Source of the DNA: Phaeodactylibacter luteus
GTDB lineage: Bacteria; Bacteroidota; Bacteroidia; Chitinophagales; Saprospiraceae
Length of the DNA: 64,000 bases
NCBI RefSeq assembly: GCF_007993045.1
Contig: NZ_VOOR01000021.1
Location: 1 to 64,000 of the forward strand
Direction: 5' to 3'
In this document: in pieces, positions 1 to 8,610 of the stretch
Position numbering within the stretch: the stretch's first letter is position 1
Layout of the letters: each line of letters begins with the position of its first letter
Notes under the pieces: generated by a model
Database searches by the model: none
Seen by the model: only the letters and a program-made list of their open reading frames with translations
What the model was told of the DNA's origin: nothing
Made by a program: the position numbers and the translations under genes

Positions 1-51
1 TAATATCTTTAGGGTAACACCCCATTGTAAAAGCACTCAACAAAACATGAC

Positions 52-930
52 ATGGCCAACAACAAACTCATCGTAGACGAACGCCAGAAAGACCTTGGCA
101 ACTTCATGGTCGGCCGGCTGTTGCCCTTCCGCAAGAAACGGCAGGTAGGCCCCTTTACGTTCATCGACCACATGGGGCCTGCCCGGATCGGCGATGGCAG
201 TTATGTGGATGTGGACCAGCATCCGCATATTGGCCTAAGCACGCTCACCTATCTTTTTGAAGGAGAAATTGAACACCGGGATAGCATAGGGAGTGTGCAA
301 GTCATCAGACCGGGAGATGTAGGATTCATGACTTCAGGCAGGGGCGTGACGCACACCGAAAGGACCCCACAAGATGGGCGGGGGAAGATGTCCACCCTGC
401 ACGGGTATCAGATCTGGGTAGCCTTGCCTAAAGCGCAGGAAGAAATGGAGCCCCGGTTTGATTATTACCCAAGCACAGATATCCCTTCCTGGACACAAGG
501 ACCGCTGCAGATCAAGCTGGTAGCCGGAGAGGCTTTTGGCCAATCGGCTCCACTGAAGGGCTACTCCCCCCTTTTCATGGTGGATATTTTCACAGAAGAA
601 GAAACGACGCTGGACCTGAGCGGGCACCTCAAAGGCGAAGTCGCATTTGTTATCGTAAAAGGATCGATCACCAGCCAAGGGCAAAAGGTGGAGGCGGGCC
701 AAATGCTGATCAGCAAAACGGACGAGGAATGTGAGGTTTGCCTTGATGCCAACTCGCAAATCCTGCTCTTCGGAGGCGAGCCGCTACCTGAGGAGCGGTT
801 CTTAATGTGGAACTTTGTTTCGCACAGCAAGGAGCGCCTGAAGCAGGCCAGAGCCGAATGGGTAGATAAGCAGTTTCCCAAGGTGCCGGGGGATGAAACC
901 TACATCCCCTTTCCTGATTTTATACGATGA
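52..930 (+). CDS. Pirin family protein
   Basis: This 292-residue protein is a bicupin of the pirin family. The N-terminal cupin carries the metal-ligand pattern HPHIG near residues 63-67 and GVTHTE near residue 104, matching the two histidines, third histidine and glutamate that hold iron in pirins. The C-terminal half has the usual second cupin followed by a helical tail (GGEPLPEERFLMWNF and beyond). Some pirins have quercetinase activity and others act as redox-sensing regulators; the sequence does not say which applies. No signal peptide is visible, so it is cytoplasmic. It stands alone; the next gene is almost 600 bases away. Length is normal for the family. Confidence 0.93.
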   Translation: MANNKLIVDERQKDLGNFMVGRLLPFRKKRQVGPFTFIDHMGPARIGDGSYVDVDQHPHIGLSTLTYLFEGEIEHRDSIGSVQVIRPGDVGFMTSGRGVTHTERTPQDGRGKMSTLHGYQIWVALPKAQEEMEPRFDYYPSTDIPSWTQGPLQIKLVAGEAFGQSAPLKGYSPLFMVDIFTEEETTLDLSGHLKGEVAFVIVKGSITSQGQKVEAGQMLISKTDEECEVCLDANSQILLFGGEPLPEERFLMWNFVSHSKERLKQARAEWVDKQFPKVPGDETYIPFPDFIR

Positions 931-1242
931 AATGCGCATTATTTGGATATGGTGCAGCATGTACCGCTAGGGGCAATAGCTAGGTCACCTAAAGCCGCAG
1001 CCTTTACCCTGCGCCGTTAGGTGCGGAATGTGATCTTGTCAACATTAAGCGAACCCTGTTTGACCAGGAACGAGCAACAAACATAACCAATACACGCCAA
1101 AGCACAAGGCAATATTTTTAGCCGCCCGCGATCAAAAACAAACCATCGATGTTAACAACGCAGGGGTAATTTCTTTCCCTTTCTAATCCTCATATTGATC
1201 ATCGGCACCCTGCCGTTAGGCGGGGGCGGCCCCCACAAAAAC

Positions 1243-1425
1243 GGGCGCAAACCAGATTGTCGTTTTTTTTTGGGGGCCTGCCCCTGCCCGATGGCAGGTG
1301 CCGCTATGCTACGGGGCTCGCTCTTCGCTCGGCCTTATCAGGCCTGCCGCCCCTTCGCAGCGCTAGGCCAATGCCAGGCTAGAGCCCCAAAAGCATAAAC
1401 GCCTGCGACATTTTGGTTCACGCCC
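1243..1425 (+). repeat. Family A repeat, copy A1 (MITE-like)
   Basis: This is a 183-bp non-coding element. The left end is GGGCGCAAACCAGATTGTCG. The right end, read on the other strand, is GGGCGTGAACCAAAATGTCG, so the terminal inverted repeats match at 16 of 20 positions. A perfect 8-bp direct repeat ACAAAAAC flanks it at 1235-1242 and 1426-1433. The core has a T-run, a GCCTGCCCCTGCC...GGCAGG hairpin, the block CGCTATGCTACGGGGCTCGCT, and GCAGCGCTAGGCC. There is no coding frame for a transposase. Confidence 0.85.
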
Positions 1426-1480
1426 ACAAAAACGGGGTTAGGCTGGCGCCCACAGCCGCTGCCTGCCCCACAAGTTTTGT

Positions 1481-1488
1481 TATCTTTG
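1481..1488 (+). promoter_or_regulatory. Candidate -7 box of the RmlD gene
   Basis: TATCTTTG fits the Bacteroidota -7 consensus TAnnTTTG and lies 24 bases before the ATG at 1513, giving a short leader. No clear -33 TTG is seen at the usual distance. Confidence 0.45.
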
Positions 1489-1512
1489 GCCCATTCAAAT
1501 CAAAAACCGCCC

Positions 1513-2385
1513 ATGGCAAAAATACTCGTCACCGGTGCGAACGGGCAGTTGGGCAAAGAATTTCAGGTGCTGGCTACCACCGCCCCCGGGCATCAGTTCC
1601 TCTTTGCGAACCGTGCTATCCTGGATATTACCCAAGCTGCTGCTGTAAGCCGGCTGTTCAAGGAGCAGGCGCTCGATTACTGTATCAACTGCGCTGCATA
1701 CACTGCGGTGGACAAGGCGGAGTCTGAGCCTGCGCTAGCAAAAGCCATCAACGAGGACGCGGCCCGCAACTTGGCAGAGGCCTGTGCGGCCCACGCTGTG
1801 CGGCTCATTCATTTTTCCTCCGACTACGTCTACCATAACGGCCTCAGCCGCCCGCTGCGCGAAGACGACCCCACCGAGCCCAAAGGCGTCTATGCACAGA
1901 CCAAGCTGGCCGGGGACGAAGCTGTGCTCAGTGCTCATGACGCCACGATGGTGCTGCGCACCTCCTGGGTCTATTCTTCTTTTGGGCACAACTTCGTCAA
2001 GACGATGCTCCGCCTGGGAAAGGAGAAGGATGAGCTCAGGGTTGTGGACGATCAGATCGGCAGCCCGACCTATGCCCGTTCACTGGCGGATGCCTGCCTC
2101 CGGCTTATCGCTACCGATCAGCTCGGGGGGCTGCCCAGGGAGCTGTGGCATGGGGTCTATCATTACAGCAATGAAGGGCAGTGCAGCTGGCATGGGCTGG
2201 CCTCAAAGGCCTTGCAGCTGGCCAGCGTGCCCTGTACGGTGCGGCCTATACCTACGGCCGGTTACCCCACGCCTGCCCGCCGCCCGCCTTACAGCGTGCT
2301 GGACAAGAGCCGTTTCCGGGAGGCCTTCCGTTTTCCTATCCCGCATTGGGAGGACGATCTGAAGCGCATGCTGGCCCTGCTCTAG
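1513..2385 (+). CDS. rfbD: dTDP-4-dehydrorhamnose reductase (RmlD)
   Basis: This 290-residue enzyme would reduce dTDP-4-keto-L-rhamnose to dTDP-L-rhamnose with NAD(P)H, the last step of activated rhamnose synthesis for cell-surface polysaccharide. The Rossmann motif GANGQLGKEF is near the N-terminus, and the SDR catalytic YxxxK is seen as YAQTKLAGDE near residue 128. An upstream in-frame ATG at 1477 would add a 12-residue tail of no recognisable character; 1513 is preferred because the family starts with MAKILVTG and a -7 box lies just before it. rmlA, rmlB and rmlC are not in the window, so the gene is isolated from its pathway. Confidence 0.92.
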   Translation: MAKILVTGANGQLGKEFQVLATTAPGHQFLFANRAILDITQAAAVSRLFKEQALDYCINCAAYTAVDKAESEPALAKAINEDAARNLAEACAAHAVRLIHFSSDYVYHNGLSRPLREDDPTEPKGVYAQTKLAGDEAVLSAHDATMVLRTSWVYSSFGHNFVKTMLRLGKEKDELRVVDDQIGSPTYARSLADACLRLIATDQLGGLPRELWHGVYHYSNEGQCSWHGLASKALQLASVPCTVRPIPTAGYPTPARRPPYSVLDKSRFREAFRFPIPHWEDDLKRMLALL

Positions 2386-2575
2386 GGCAGCAGGCAAAAC
2401 CGCTTGCAGATTTTCCGCCCCCTTGCCCGTGCCATCCAAATTTTTTCTGTTAATTTCCCCCTCCCGGACAGGGGGTGCGTGCTATTGTGCTCATCCCATT
2501 ATGGAGACCAAGCATTTGAAACGCCAGCCTGCTGCGGCCGGGCTGTGCACCAAACATTAGAATACTACGAGCGAT

Positions 2576-3637
2576 ATGAGTTATGTCATCAGCGGGATTC
2601 AGCAAATTGGGGTAGGTGTCAAAGATGCGGACGAGGCCTGGAAGTGGTACCGCCGTTTTTTTGGAGCAGATGTGCCCGTCTTTACAGAAAAAGCAGAAGC
2701 TGGGCTGATGCTCCCTTATACCGGGGGGCAGCCCCGCAGCCGTTATGCCATCCTGGCCCTCAATATGCAGGGCGGCGGCGGTTTTGAAATCTGGCAGTAC
2801 ACCAGCCGCGAGCCACAGCCTTCCTCCTTCGATATTCAACTAGGCGATTATGGCATCTTCTCCGGGAAGATCAAGAGCCCGGACGTGAAGCGTACTTATG
2901 AGTACTATCAGAGCCAGGGCGTGGCCTGCCTTTCGGAGATACACAGGGTAGGGCAGGGGCCCCTCAATTTCTTTGCCCGCGACCCCTACGGCAATATCTT
3001 CCAAGTGGTAGAAGCTGCCGATTGGTTCCAAGACCGCAAGCAGTTGACTGGGGGCGTATACGGGGCGGTCATAGGCGTGTCTGATATCGGTAAAGCCCTG
3101 ACCCTCTACCGGGATGTGCTCGGCTACGATGAAATGGTATACGACGAAACCGGCACTTTCGAGAGCCTTAAAGCGCTGCCGGGCGGTACGGTGCCGGTGC
3201 GCCGGGTATTGCTCCGGCACAAAGCTGAACGGGCAGGCGCTTTTGCCCCTTTGCTGGGGCGCAGTGAGCTAGAACTGGTACAGGTCACCGGCGGGCGCGA
3301 GCCCCGGAAAATATATGATGGCCGTTTTTGGGGCGACCTGGGCTTCATCCACCTCTGTTTTGATGTCAATGGCATGGACGAGCTGAAGGCCCGCTGCGAA
3401 GCCCATGGCTATCCCTTTACGGTAGACAGCAGCAACAGCTTTGATATGGGCGAGGCCGCCGGCCGCTTCAGTTATATTGAAGACCCCGACGGCACCCTCA
3501 TTGAATTCGTGGAGACCCATAAAGTCCCGATTATGAAAAAGCTCGGCTGGTACCTCAACCTCAAAAAGCGGAAGCCCACCAAGCCTCTGCCAAGGTGGAT
3601 GATCAAGGCGATGAGCCTGAGCCGCGTTAAAGACTAA
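2576..3637 (+). CDS. VOC (glyoxalase fold) family protein, two domains
   Basis: This 353-residue protein has two vicinal-oxygen-chelate domains in tandem, roughly residues 5-150 and 155-315. The second domain keeps plausible metal ligands in FIHLCFDV and GTLIEFVE. The two-domain layout resembles 4-hydroxyphenylpyruvate dioxygenase, but the conserved C-terminal signature of that enzyme is not obvious, so a specific reaction is not assigned. The C-terminal 35 residues are basic and lie outside the fold. It ends 6 bases before the SET-domain gene, so the two are probably co-transcribed. Confidence 0.8.
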   Translation: MSYVISGIQQIGVGVKDADEAWKWYRRFFGADVPVFTEKAEAGLMLPYTGGQPRSRYAILALNMQGGGGFEIWQYTSREPQPSSFDIQLGDYGIFSGKIKSPDVKRTYEYYQSQGVACLSEIHRVGQGPLNFFARDPYGNIFQVVEAADWFQDRKQLTGGVYGAVIGVSDIGKALTLYRDVLGYDEMVYDETGTFESLKALPGGTVPVRRVLLRHKAERAGAFAPLLGRSELELVQVTGGREPRKIYDGRFWGDLGFIHLCFDVNGMDELKARCEAHGYPFTVDSSNSFDMGEAAGRFSYIEDPDGTLIEFVETHKVPIMKKLGWYLNLKKRKPTKPLPRWMIKAMSLSRVKD

Positions 3638-3643
3638 AGCCTC

Positions 3644-4045
3644 ATGCCCCTGCAGCGCCTCGAATCCGTGTTCTATGCCCCGAGCCCTTTAGGCGGGCGT
3701 GGGGTCTTCACAGCAGCCCCTATCCCTGAAGGGGCCATCATCGAGATTTGCCCGGTCATTGTCATGCCGCGCGAGCACCTGAAATACCTGGACGAAACCG
3801 GGCTGTACGATTATTACTTCCTGTGGGGGGAAGAGGACGAGGAATGCGCAGTGGCCCTGGGCTATGGTTCCCTCTACAACCACTCTTATGAGCCCAATGC
3901 TATGTACCTGCCCGATTTTATGGGCAGCACCTTGCTTTTCACTGCCCTGAAAGATATCGAAGCGGGCACGGAGATCACCGTCAATTATAACGGCGACCCT
4001 GAGGATGACGAGGAGGTCTGGTTTATGGCCGGCAGGGACCGGTAG
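3644..4045 (+). CDS. SET domain-containing protein
   Basis: This 133-residue protein consists almost entirely of a SET domain, the fold of S-adenosylmethionine-dependent protein-lysine methyltransferases. Visible motifs are GRGVFTA near residue 20 (start of the fold), YNHSYEPNA near residue 78 (the NHS motif that binds the cofactor), and GTEITVNYNG near residue 107 (the catalytic tyrosine motif). There is no pre-SET or post-SET region. The substrate is unknown; bacterial single-domain SET proteins have been proposed to modify ribosomal or DNA-binding proteins. It lies 6 bases after the VOC gene. Confidence 0.87.
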   Translation: MPLQRLESVFYAPSPLGGRGVFTAAPIPEGAIIEICPVIVMPREHLKYLDETGLYDYYFLWGEEDEECAVALGYGSLYNHSYEPNAMYLPDFMGSTLLFTALKDIEAGTEITVNYNGDPEDDEEVWFMAGRDR

Positions 4046-4080
4046 CGGGGGCAGCAGCTGAGAATCGAGCAGGAAGGGGC

Positions 4081-4109
4081 TTGCAATTGGCGGCTTTTCC
4101 TTACCTTAG
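4081..4109 (+). promoter_or_regulatory. Candidate promoter of the three-gene cluster
   Basis: TTG at 4081-4083 and TACCTTAG at 4102-4109 are separated by 18 bases, close to the -33 TTG / -7 TAnnTTTG arrangement of Bacteroidota. The -7 box has one mismatch. It lies about 47 bases before the ATG at 4156, which supports that start over the in-frame ATG at 4081. Confidence 0.4.
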
Positions 4110-4155
4110 GTGGGAAAGCAGGGCTAGTGCCCTTTCGGAAAAAACTCCCAACCCC

Positions 4156-4851
4156 ATGCCTACCCAAAATGAAGCATTGATTGCCCTCTTGCAGGATGCG
4201 CATACGACCTGCCAAAACCACTTGAGCACTGCGCAGGAAACCGAAGCGCTAGGGGCAGATGAAATTGAAGCGGCCAGGTCGGAGCTGGCATCGGTTTTCC
4301 GCGACTTTAGCGAGCCAGCCCTATGGGTGCAGGAGGCTGCCTACGACAAAACAGCCCTCTTGCACAAGCTCATCGCCCTGAAGCGCGCAGCGGAAGGCCC
4401 CACAACGCCTTTTCTGGAACACATGGACAAGCTGATCCGCTATTTGCGGGAGGAGCTCCTCTCGGCCATACAGGACAACCTGCAGGCTACGGACACCTCC
4501 GCCTGGAACCTCAAAATGCTCGACGAGCTGTTGAAGATCCGGCGGGTGCTCCGGGACACCAAGCGCAAGTTTATAGAAGCCGGGCACCCTCTTGATACGG
4601 ACGAAGCCTTTCTTGCTGTACAGGACCGGTTCACGGGCCTTTTGGCGGATTACCGCAAGCTATTGCGCGAAAATGCCGTACAGGCCAATGAGGCGGACAT
4701 CGGCATTATGCAGCTGCTCTACAGCCTGATACAATCTGCGGCTACCGTAGCGGCTTTTGTAGAAGCGTACACCACCCTCAATGATGTGGTGGCCGAGCAT
4801 TGCAGCCGGGCAGCGCCCCTGCCCGAGCCCGAGCCCGAAGAAAAGTCTTGA
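4156..4851 (+). CDS. Uncharacterised helical protein, first gene of a trio
   Basis: This 231-residue protein is not recognised. It has no signal peptide and appears almost wholly alpha-helical. Its C-terminal half, beginning TSAWNLKMLDEL near residue 115, looks similar to the C-terminal half of the lipoprotein encoded next. Both share the order AWNL-x2-LD, a run of charged helix, a LLADYRKLL / LAHLRAYREQVL segment, and a following helix ending in LN. An in-frame ATG at 4081 exists, but the start at 4156 follows a candidate promoter and gives a normal N-terminus. The next gene begins 4 bases after its stop. A structural or scaffold role is only a guess. Confidence 0.7.
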   Translation: MPTQNEALIALLQDAHTTCQNHLSTAQETEALGADEIEAARSELASVFRDFSEPALWVQEAAYDKTALLHKLIALKRAAEGPTTPFLEHMDKLIRYLREELLSAIQDNLQATDTSAWNLKMLDELLKIRRVLRDTKRKFIEAGHPLDTDEAFLAVQDRFTGLLADYRKLLRENAVQANEADIGIMQLLYSLIQSAATVAAFVEAYTTLNDVVAEHCSRAAPLPEPEPEEKS

Positions 4852-4855
4852 AACC

Positions 4856-5365
4856 ATGAAAAAGAGCACCCTTATCTCGGCCTTGCTACTGACAGGGCTA
4901 TTGGCTTACACTTGCAGCAATCAAAATAATAGCAAAGCCTCTGAAAACAGGGCGCCCGAGGAAGCAGGGCGCGCGCCCGGACTGGAAGAGCTTGTAGATT
5001 CGATGGTAGTTACAGCCCCCCTTCCGGCCTGGAACCTCGCTGCGCTCGATCAGCTGTCCGATTTGCGCGTGGCCTGGCGGGAGGCTGAAGGGCGCCTGGC
5101 TGCGGCCGACTCCCTTTGGCTTTCGGATATGGCTATAGCCGCAGACCGCGATTTCTCTCTCGCCCACCTGCGGGCCTACCGGGAGCAGGTGCTAGGCGAA
5201 GCTTTAGCGGTAAACGAGTCCCACACCTTATTCTTGGAGACATTGACAACACTGATGGAGGATGCCCAAACGCCACAAGAGCTGCAGGCGCTCTGCCAGG
5301 TCTTGAATGCATGGCTGCTCGAGCAGGGCGTTCAGGCGCTCCCGCAAGACACCCTACTTCAGTAA
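4856..5365 (+). CDS. Putative lipoprotein, second gene of the trio
   Basis: This 169-residue protein starts with MKKSTLISALLLTGLLAYTC, a hydrophobic signal ending at a cysteine. The lipobox (LAYTC) is imperfect, so lipid attachment is likely but not certain. A Ser/Asn/Lys/Glu-rich linker follows, then a helical domain starting at PAWNLAALDQLSDLR that resembles the C-terminal half of the preceding protein. It sits 4 bases after one gene and 25 before the next, so the three form a probable operon. The function is unknown; the shared domain suggests the two products pair or bind a common partner on different sides of a membrane. Confidence 0.68.
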   Translation: MKKSTLISALLLTGLLAYTCSNQNNSKASENRAPEEAGRAPGLEELVDSMVVTAPLPAWNLAALDQLSDLRVAWREAEGRLAAADSLWLSDMAIAADRDFSLAHLRAYREQVLGEALAVNESHTLFLETLTTLMEDAQTPQELQALCQVLNAWLLEQGVQALPQDTLLQ

Positions 5366-5389
5366 GCAGATGCCTTAAACCTATTACAG

Positions 5390-8300
5390 ATGATGGAAAA
5401 GAACCCCATAATACTGATTGTAGCCCTGTCCCTGATAGGGCTGGCCCTGCCCGGGCAAAGCCTCTTGGAGGACGCCCACCGGCTGGTGGCTGCGAAAAAG
5501 CAATTGTTGCAGCAGCCCTCACAGCTCGATACGCTGGGCATCAAGCGGTCTGAGGCTTACGCCGAAATGCTTGCTATCCTACAGCTTTACGACGCCAAAT
5601 TTGATGCTCCAGCCCCTTCGGCAGCACAGCTGCAGGCCCTGCCGCAACGCTATTCGGGCAACGCGCTGCTGTCGGATTGGCTTCCGTTGAAGGCGCTTTC
5701 TGACGCATCCCAAGCGTTCGATAGCCTCACCCTTGCTGCTTATCGGAGCAAAGATGCGCTGCTGCAGCACGCCCCCCGGCAGCGCATAACACAGCTGATG
5801 AAAGGGGTGTACGGCGGCAGCCCGGCGGAATACCTTTCCGTTTCTCGTTCGCTGCAGCGGTACAGTGTGCCCCCCGTTGAGAGCCGGGTACAGCTGCAGG
5901 TAGCAGCAGAAGAGAGCAACCAAAACATACAGGCGGGGCTGGTCAATACGCAAGCGCTGCTCGAAGGCGTGTTCCGTTTCGTATTGGAGCGGGCACAGCA
6001 GGAGGTGGCCGTCAACTTTATGGACCGCTTCCTGGAAGACGACCTGCCGCCGGTCAAGGTCTTGTTCCCTACCGTTTTCGAGCAGGTCAGCAGCACCGGC
6101 TTCAGCTACTCTCACAGCTACCTGGACCGCATCCGCACCGCATTTTATGAGGATTTGCAGCTGCTCAGCGTACGCCTGCCGGTCATTCTGTTGGATGATG
6201 AGCGGTTTCAGTCCCTGCAGGCAGACCCCCTGCTTTATAACCTCCTGACTGTTTACACCATTGTCGGGATGGCGCAGCAGGATATGCCGCCTGAGGAAAT
6301 TATTGCTATTACCCACCGGACGATATACGAGAACTACGGAGAACAGGAAAAGGCCCTCAACCTGGCCCTGGCCAAAAACGGCCAAGAGCAGGCCGGCTAT
6401 CAGGAGCTGGTAGGGCAGGCCCGGGCGGTGGTCAATCAGCTGGTGGGCATATACCTGAGCTTGAACGAAGCAGAATTTGTACTGGAAGACAGCCTGCAAG
6501 CCATCACTGCCCGTTCGGGGGCGCCTGAAGTGCCTGCATTCGACAATCTGTTCCAGCCAGCTTATCAGCTGGATGCCCTCTTGGGCGAGAGCTCGGACGA
6601 GGACCCCTACCGCCTCAATTTTCTGCCTTTCCTCCTGGAAGGGCGCTTAGATAGTGCCTATCTGATGGGCCTGAGGGAACTGGCCTCTTACGACCGCTAT
6701 TTCGCAGAAGACCATACCCCTGAGGAGTACAGAGCAGCCGGGCTGGAGCTGGCGCGCAAGCTGAATGGCACTTGGTACGGGGAGCAGACCCTGCTCAGCC
6801 TGCTACGCGACTGGGCAGCTGATTTGCAGCAGTACCACCGCAGCCTCAACGACTGGAAATATGAGGTGCTGCCCGGAGAGCTGCAAGCTGCGGTCTATGG
6901 GCAGTTGGAAAACCGCAGGCAGGCCCTGAAGGCTAGCATTGCGCAGGCCCGCGCTTATTGGGCAGGGCGGGACAGCCTCTCTTATCAGCAGGGCCTCGCT
7001 TTTGGTGTGCTCGCCAATATTGTGGCAGACCAGTATGACCCCAATAGCCCAGCAGTGCGGGTGCGCCGGCTGAAGGACCCTGCTCTCACCCCGCTGGCCT
7101 TGCTGCGGGAATGGGAGGAAAAGCTGAATGGGGCGGAGTCCCGGTTCCTAACGCTCAACCGGCGCATTGCTGGCGATTCGGTCAGTTTCCCGCCTGCCCA
7201 CCCGGTGCAGATGTACCTGATGAGCCAGGAAACAGCAACGCCCTATGCAGGCATCCTTTTGCAGATCAACACCCTGCAAGAACAGCTGCAGGGGTTGAGC
7301 CGTCAGTTGGAAGACATAGATCGGCAGCATGCGGCCTTGGAGAAGAAGCTGCTCCGCAATGCAGAGCCTATGCTCTTCCTTACGGAATCCCTTTCTCATT
7401 TGATGTACTGCCTGCGCTCTGCTTCTCCGGATCACTACTGGGTGCAGCCTGCAGAGGTGGACAGTGCGCTGAACGACCCCGAGCTGCGGCCCGCTTTTCT
7501 GGGGCTGATGTATCAGCGCATGCAGCAAGTGCGCCACAGCGGCCGCATCTCCCCCGATGGCCTGGCGCAGTTGGTACAGTTGACTGTGCAGGACTTGCCA
7601 AAGCTGGAGGTAGCGGCAGATACCGCCTCGGCAAGAGATTCCCTGGCTTTTTTCCGGAAGGCATCCTTTGTCGTGCGCACCCTTAACCGGGTGCTTGAGC
7701 TCCCGCTGCTGGCCAGCCCCAGCGGGCGGCTGGAGCCCTTGACGGCGCAGCGCCCTGCATTATCGGGCATACCTGCTGTAGCAGACAAAGCGCTTGACCT
7801 GGTCTTCTACCTCAATCAAAAGGACCATCAGCAAGCTATTGGCGCTACCCTTGGGCTTTTCAGTGCTATTTTGCCTGCCTTGCAAAATGACCAGGCCGGG
7901 CAGCAGGAAATGGGGCAGTTCCTGACCTTCCTCAATGAATATGGCTACTTCGTAGCAGGACTGGTAGATGCAAAAACATCTTATGAGGTGCAAAGCCTTT
8001 TGGAGGGGATTTCGGACCCGCCGGGCAGTTCCCGCCTGAAGCGGAAAAAGAAAGTGACGGTAGCGGTGAACGCCTACCTGGGCGCTACAGCAGGGCAAGA
8101 GACTTGGTCCCGTACTTCCACTGGAGAAGAGGAGACTTTTGAGAACATCATGCCCACTATGCCCATTGGGTTTTCCATCAGCCGCCGGCTGGGCAAGCCA
8201 CGTACACGCATATTTGAAGACGCCTCCCGCCCGCCCAAGCAAGTAGGCGGGCACTCTGCTACGCTTTTCCTAGGCTTATTGGACATGGGCAGCCTGTTTT

Positions 8301-8536
8301 CTTATGTACCAGGGGGCACCGCTTTCGGGGATACGGAGCTGACAGTCAAAAATGTGTTCAAGCCCAGTGCGCAGCTGCACTATAACTTCCCTAAGGTGCC
8401 ATTTTATGCTGGGGTAGGAGCACAGTACGGGCCACATTTCCGTGATATGGACGGTGAGCAGCTCAGCCTGCAGTCTACGCGCTTTTTCATCAGCTTGGGC
8501 GTGGATGTGCCGATCAAGACCCTCTTTGTCCGTTAG
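5390..8536 (+). CDS. Large uncharacterised envelope protein, third gene of the trio
   Basis: This 1048-residue protein is not recognised. It begins with a signal peptide (MMEKNPIILIVALSLIGLALPGQS). The body to about residue 880 is leucine- and glutamine-rich and mostly helical, with coiled-coil-like stretches near residues 625-660. After a basic segment (SRLKRKKK near residue 886) the last 160 residues change to short, alternating, aromatic- and glycine-rich strands, with phrases such as YAGVGAQYGPHF and RFFISLGVDVPI, as in small outer membrane beta-barrels. A helical periplasmic protein with a C-terminal barrel or beta domain is the simplest reading. It is the last gene of the cluster; a terminator and the convergent tmRNA gene follow. 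Confidence 0.72.
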   Translation: MMEKNPIILIVALSLIGLALPGQSLLEDAHRLVAAKKQLLQQPSQLDTLGIKRSEAYAEMLAILQLYDAKFDAPAPSAAQLQALPQRYSGNALLSDWLPLKALSDASQAFDSLTLAAYRSKDALLQHAPRQRITQLMKGVYGGSPAEYLSVSRSLQRYSVPPVESRVQLQVAAEESNQNIQAGLVNTQALLEGVFRFVLERAQQEVAVNFMDRFLEDDLPPVKVLFPTVFEQVSSTGFSYSHSYLDRIRTAFYEDLQLLSVRLPVILLDDERFQSLQADPLLYNLLTVYTIVGMAQQDMPPEEIIAITHRTIYENYGEQEKALNLALAKNGQEQAGYQELVGQARAVVNQLVGIYLSLNEAEFVLEDSLQAITARSGAPEVPAFDNLFQPAYQLDALLGESSDEDPYRLNFLPFLLEGRLDSAYLMGLRELASYDRYFAEDHTPEEYRAAGLELARKLNGTWYGEQTLLSLLRDWAADLQQYHRSLNDWKYEVLPGELQAAVYGQLENRRQALKASIAQARAYWAGRDSLSYQQGLAFGVLANIVADQYDPNSPAVRVRRLKDPALTPLALLREWEEKLNGAESRFLTLNRRIAGDSVSFPPAHPVQMYLMSQETATPYAGILLQINTLQEQLQGLSRQLEDIDRQHAALEKKLLRNAEPMLFLTESLSHLMYCLRSASPDHYWVQPAEVDSALNDPELRPAFLGLMYQRMQQVRHSGRISPDGLAQLVQLTVQDLPKLEVAADTASARDSLAFFRKASFVVRTLNRVLELPLLASPSGRLEPLTAQRPALSGIPAVADKALDLVFYLNQKDHQQAIGATLGLFSAILPALQNDQAGQQEMGQFLTFLNEYGYFVAGLVDAKTSYEVQSLLEGISDPPGSSRLKRKKKVTVAVNAYLGATAGQETWSRTSTGEEETFENIMPTMPIGFSISRRLGKPRTRIFEDASRPPKQVGGHSATLFLGLLDMGSLFSYVPGGTAFGDTELTVKNVFKPSAQLHYNFPKVPFYAGVGAQYGPHFRDMDGEQLSLQSTRFFISLGVDVPIKTLFVR

Positions 8537-8557
8537 GCCCGGGCTTAGCTTCCGGGC

Positions 8558-8604
8558 AAAAAAAAAGGGCTGCACACTAGCAATTCTGCTGCGTGCAGCC
8601 CTTT
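8558..8604 (-). terminator. Rho-independent terminator of ssrA
   Basis: On the minus strand a perfect 9-bp stem GGGCTGCAC/GTGCAGCCC (8567-8575 with 8593-8601) is followed by nine Ts (8558-8566). It lies just after the CCA end of the tmRNA. Being close to symmetric, it may also stop the convergent plus-strand gene. Confidence 0.88.
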
Positions 8605-8610
8605 CAAGGC

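Larger units (their letters stand above)
931..1512. other. Intergenic region holding repeat A1
   Basis: The first 300 bases contain no convincing gene. A 7-bp inverted pair CACCTAA/TTAGGTG lies near 988-1023, with no T-run after it. The rest is repeat copy A1 with its flanking direct repeats, then the short promoter region of the RmlD gene. Confidence 0.6.
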
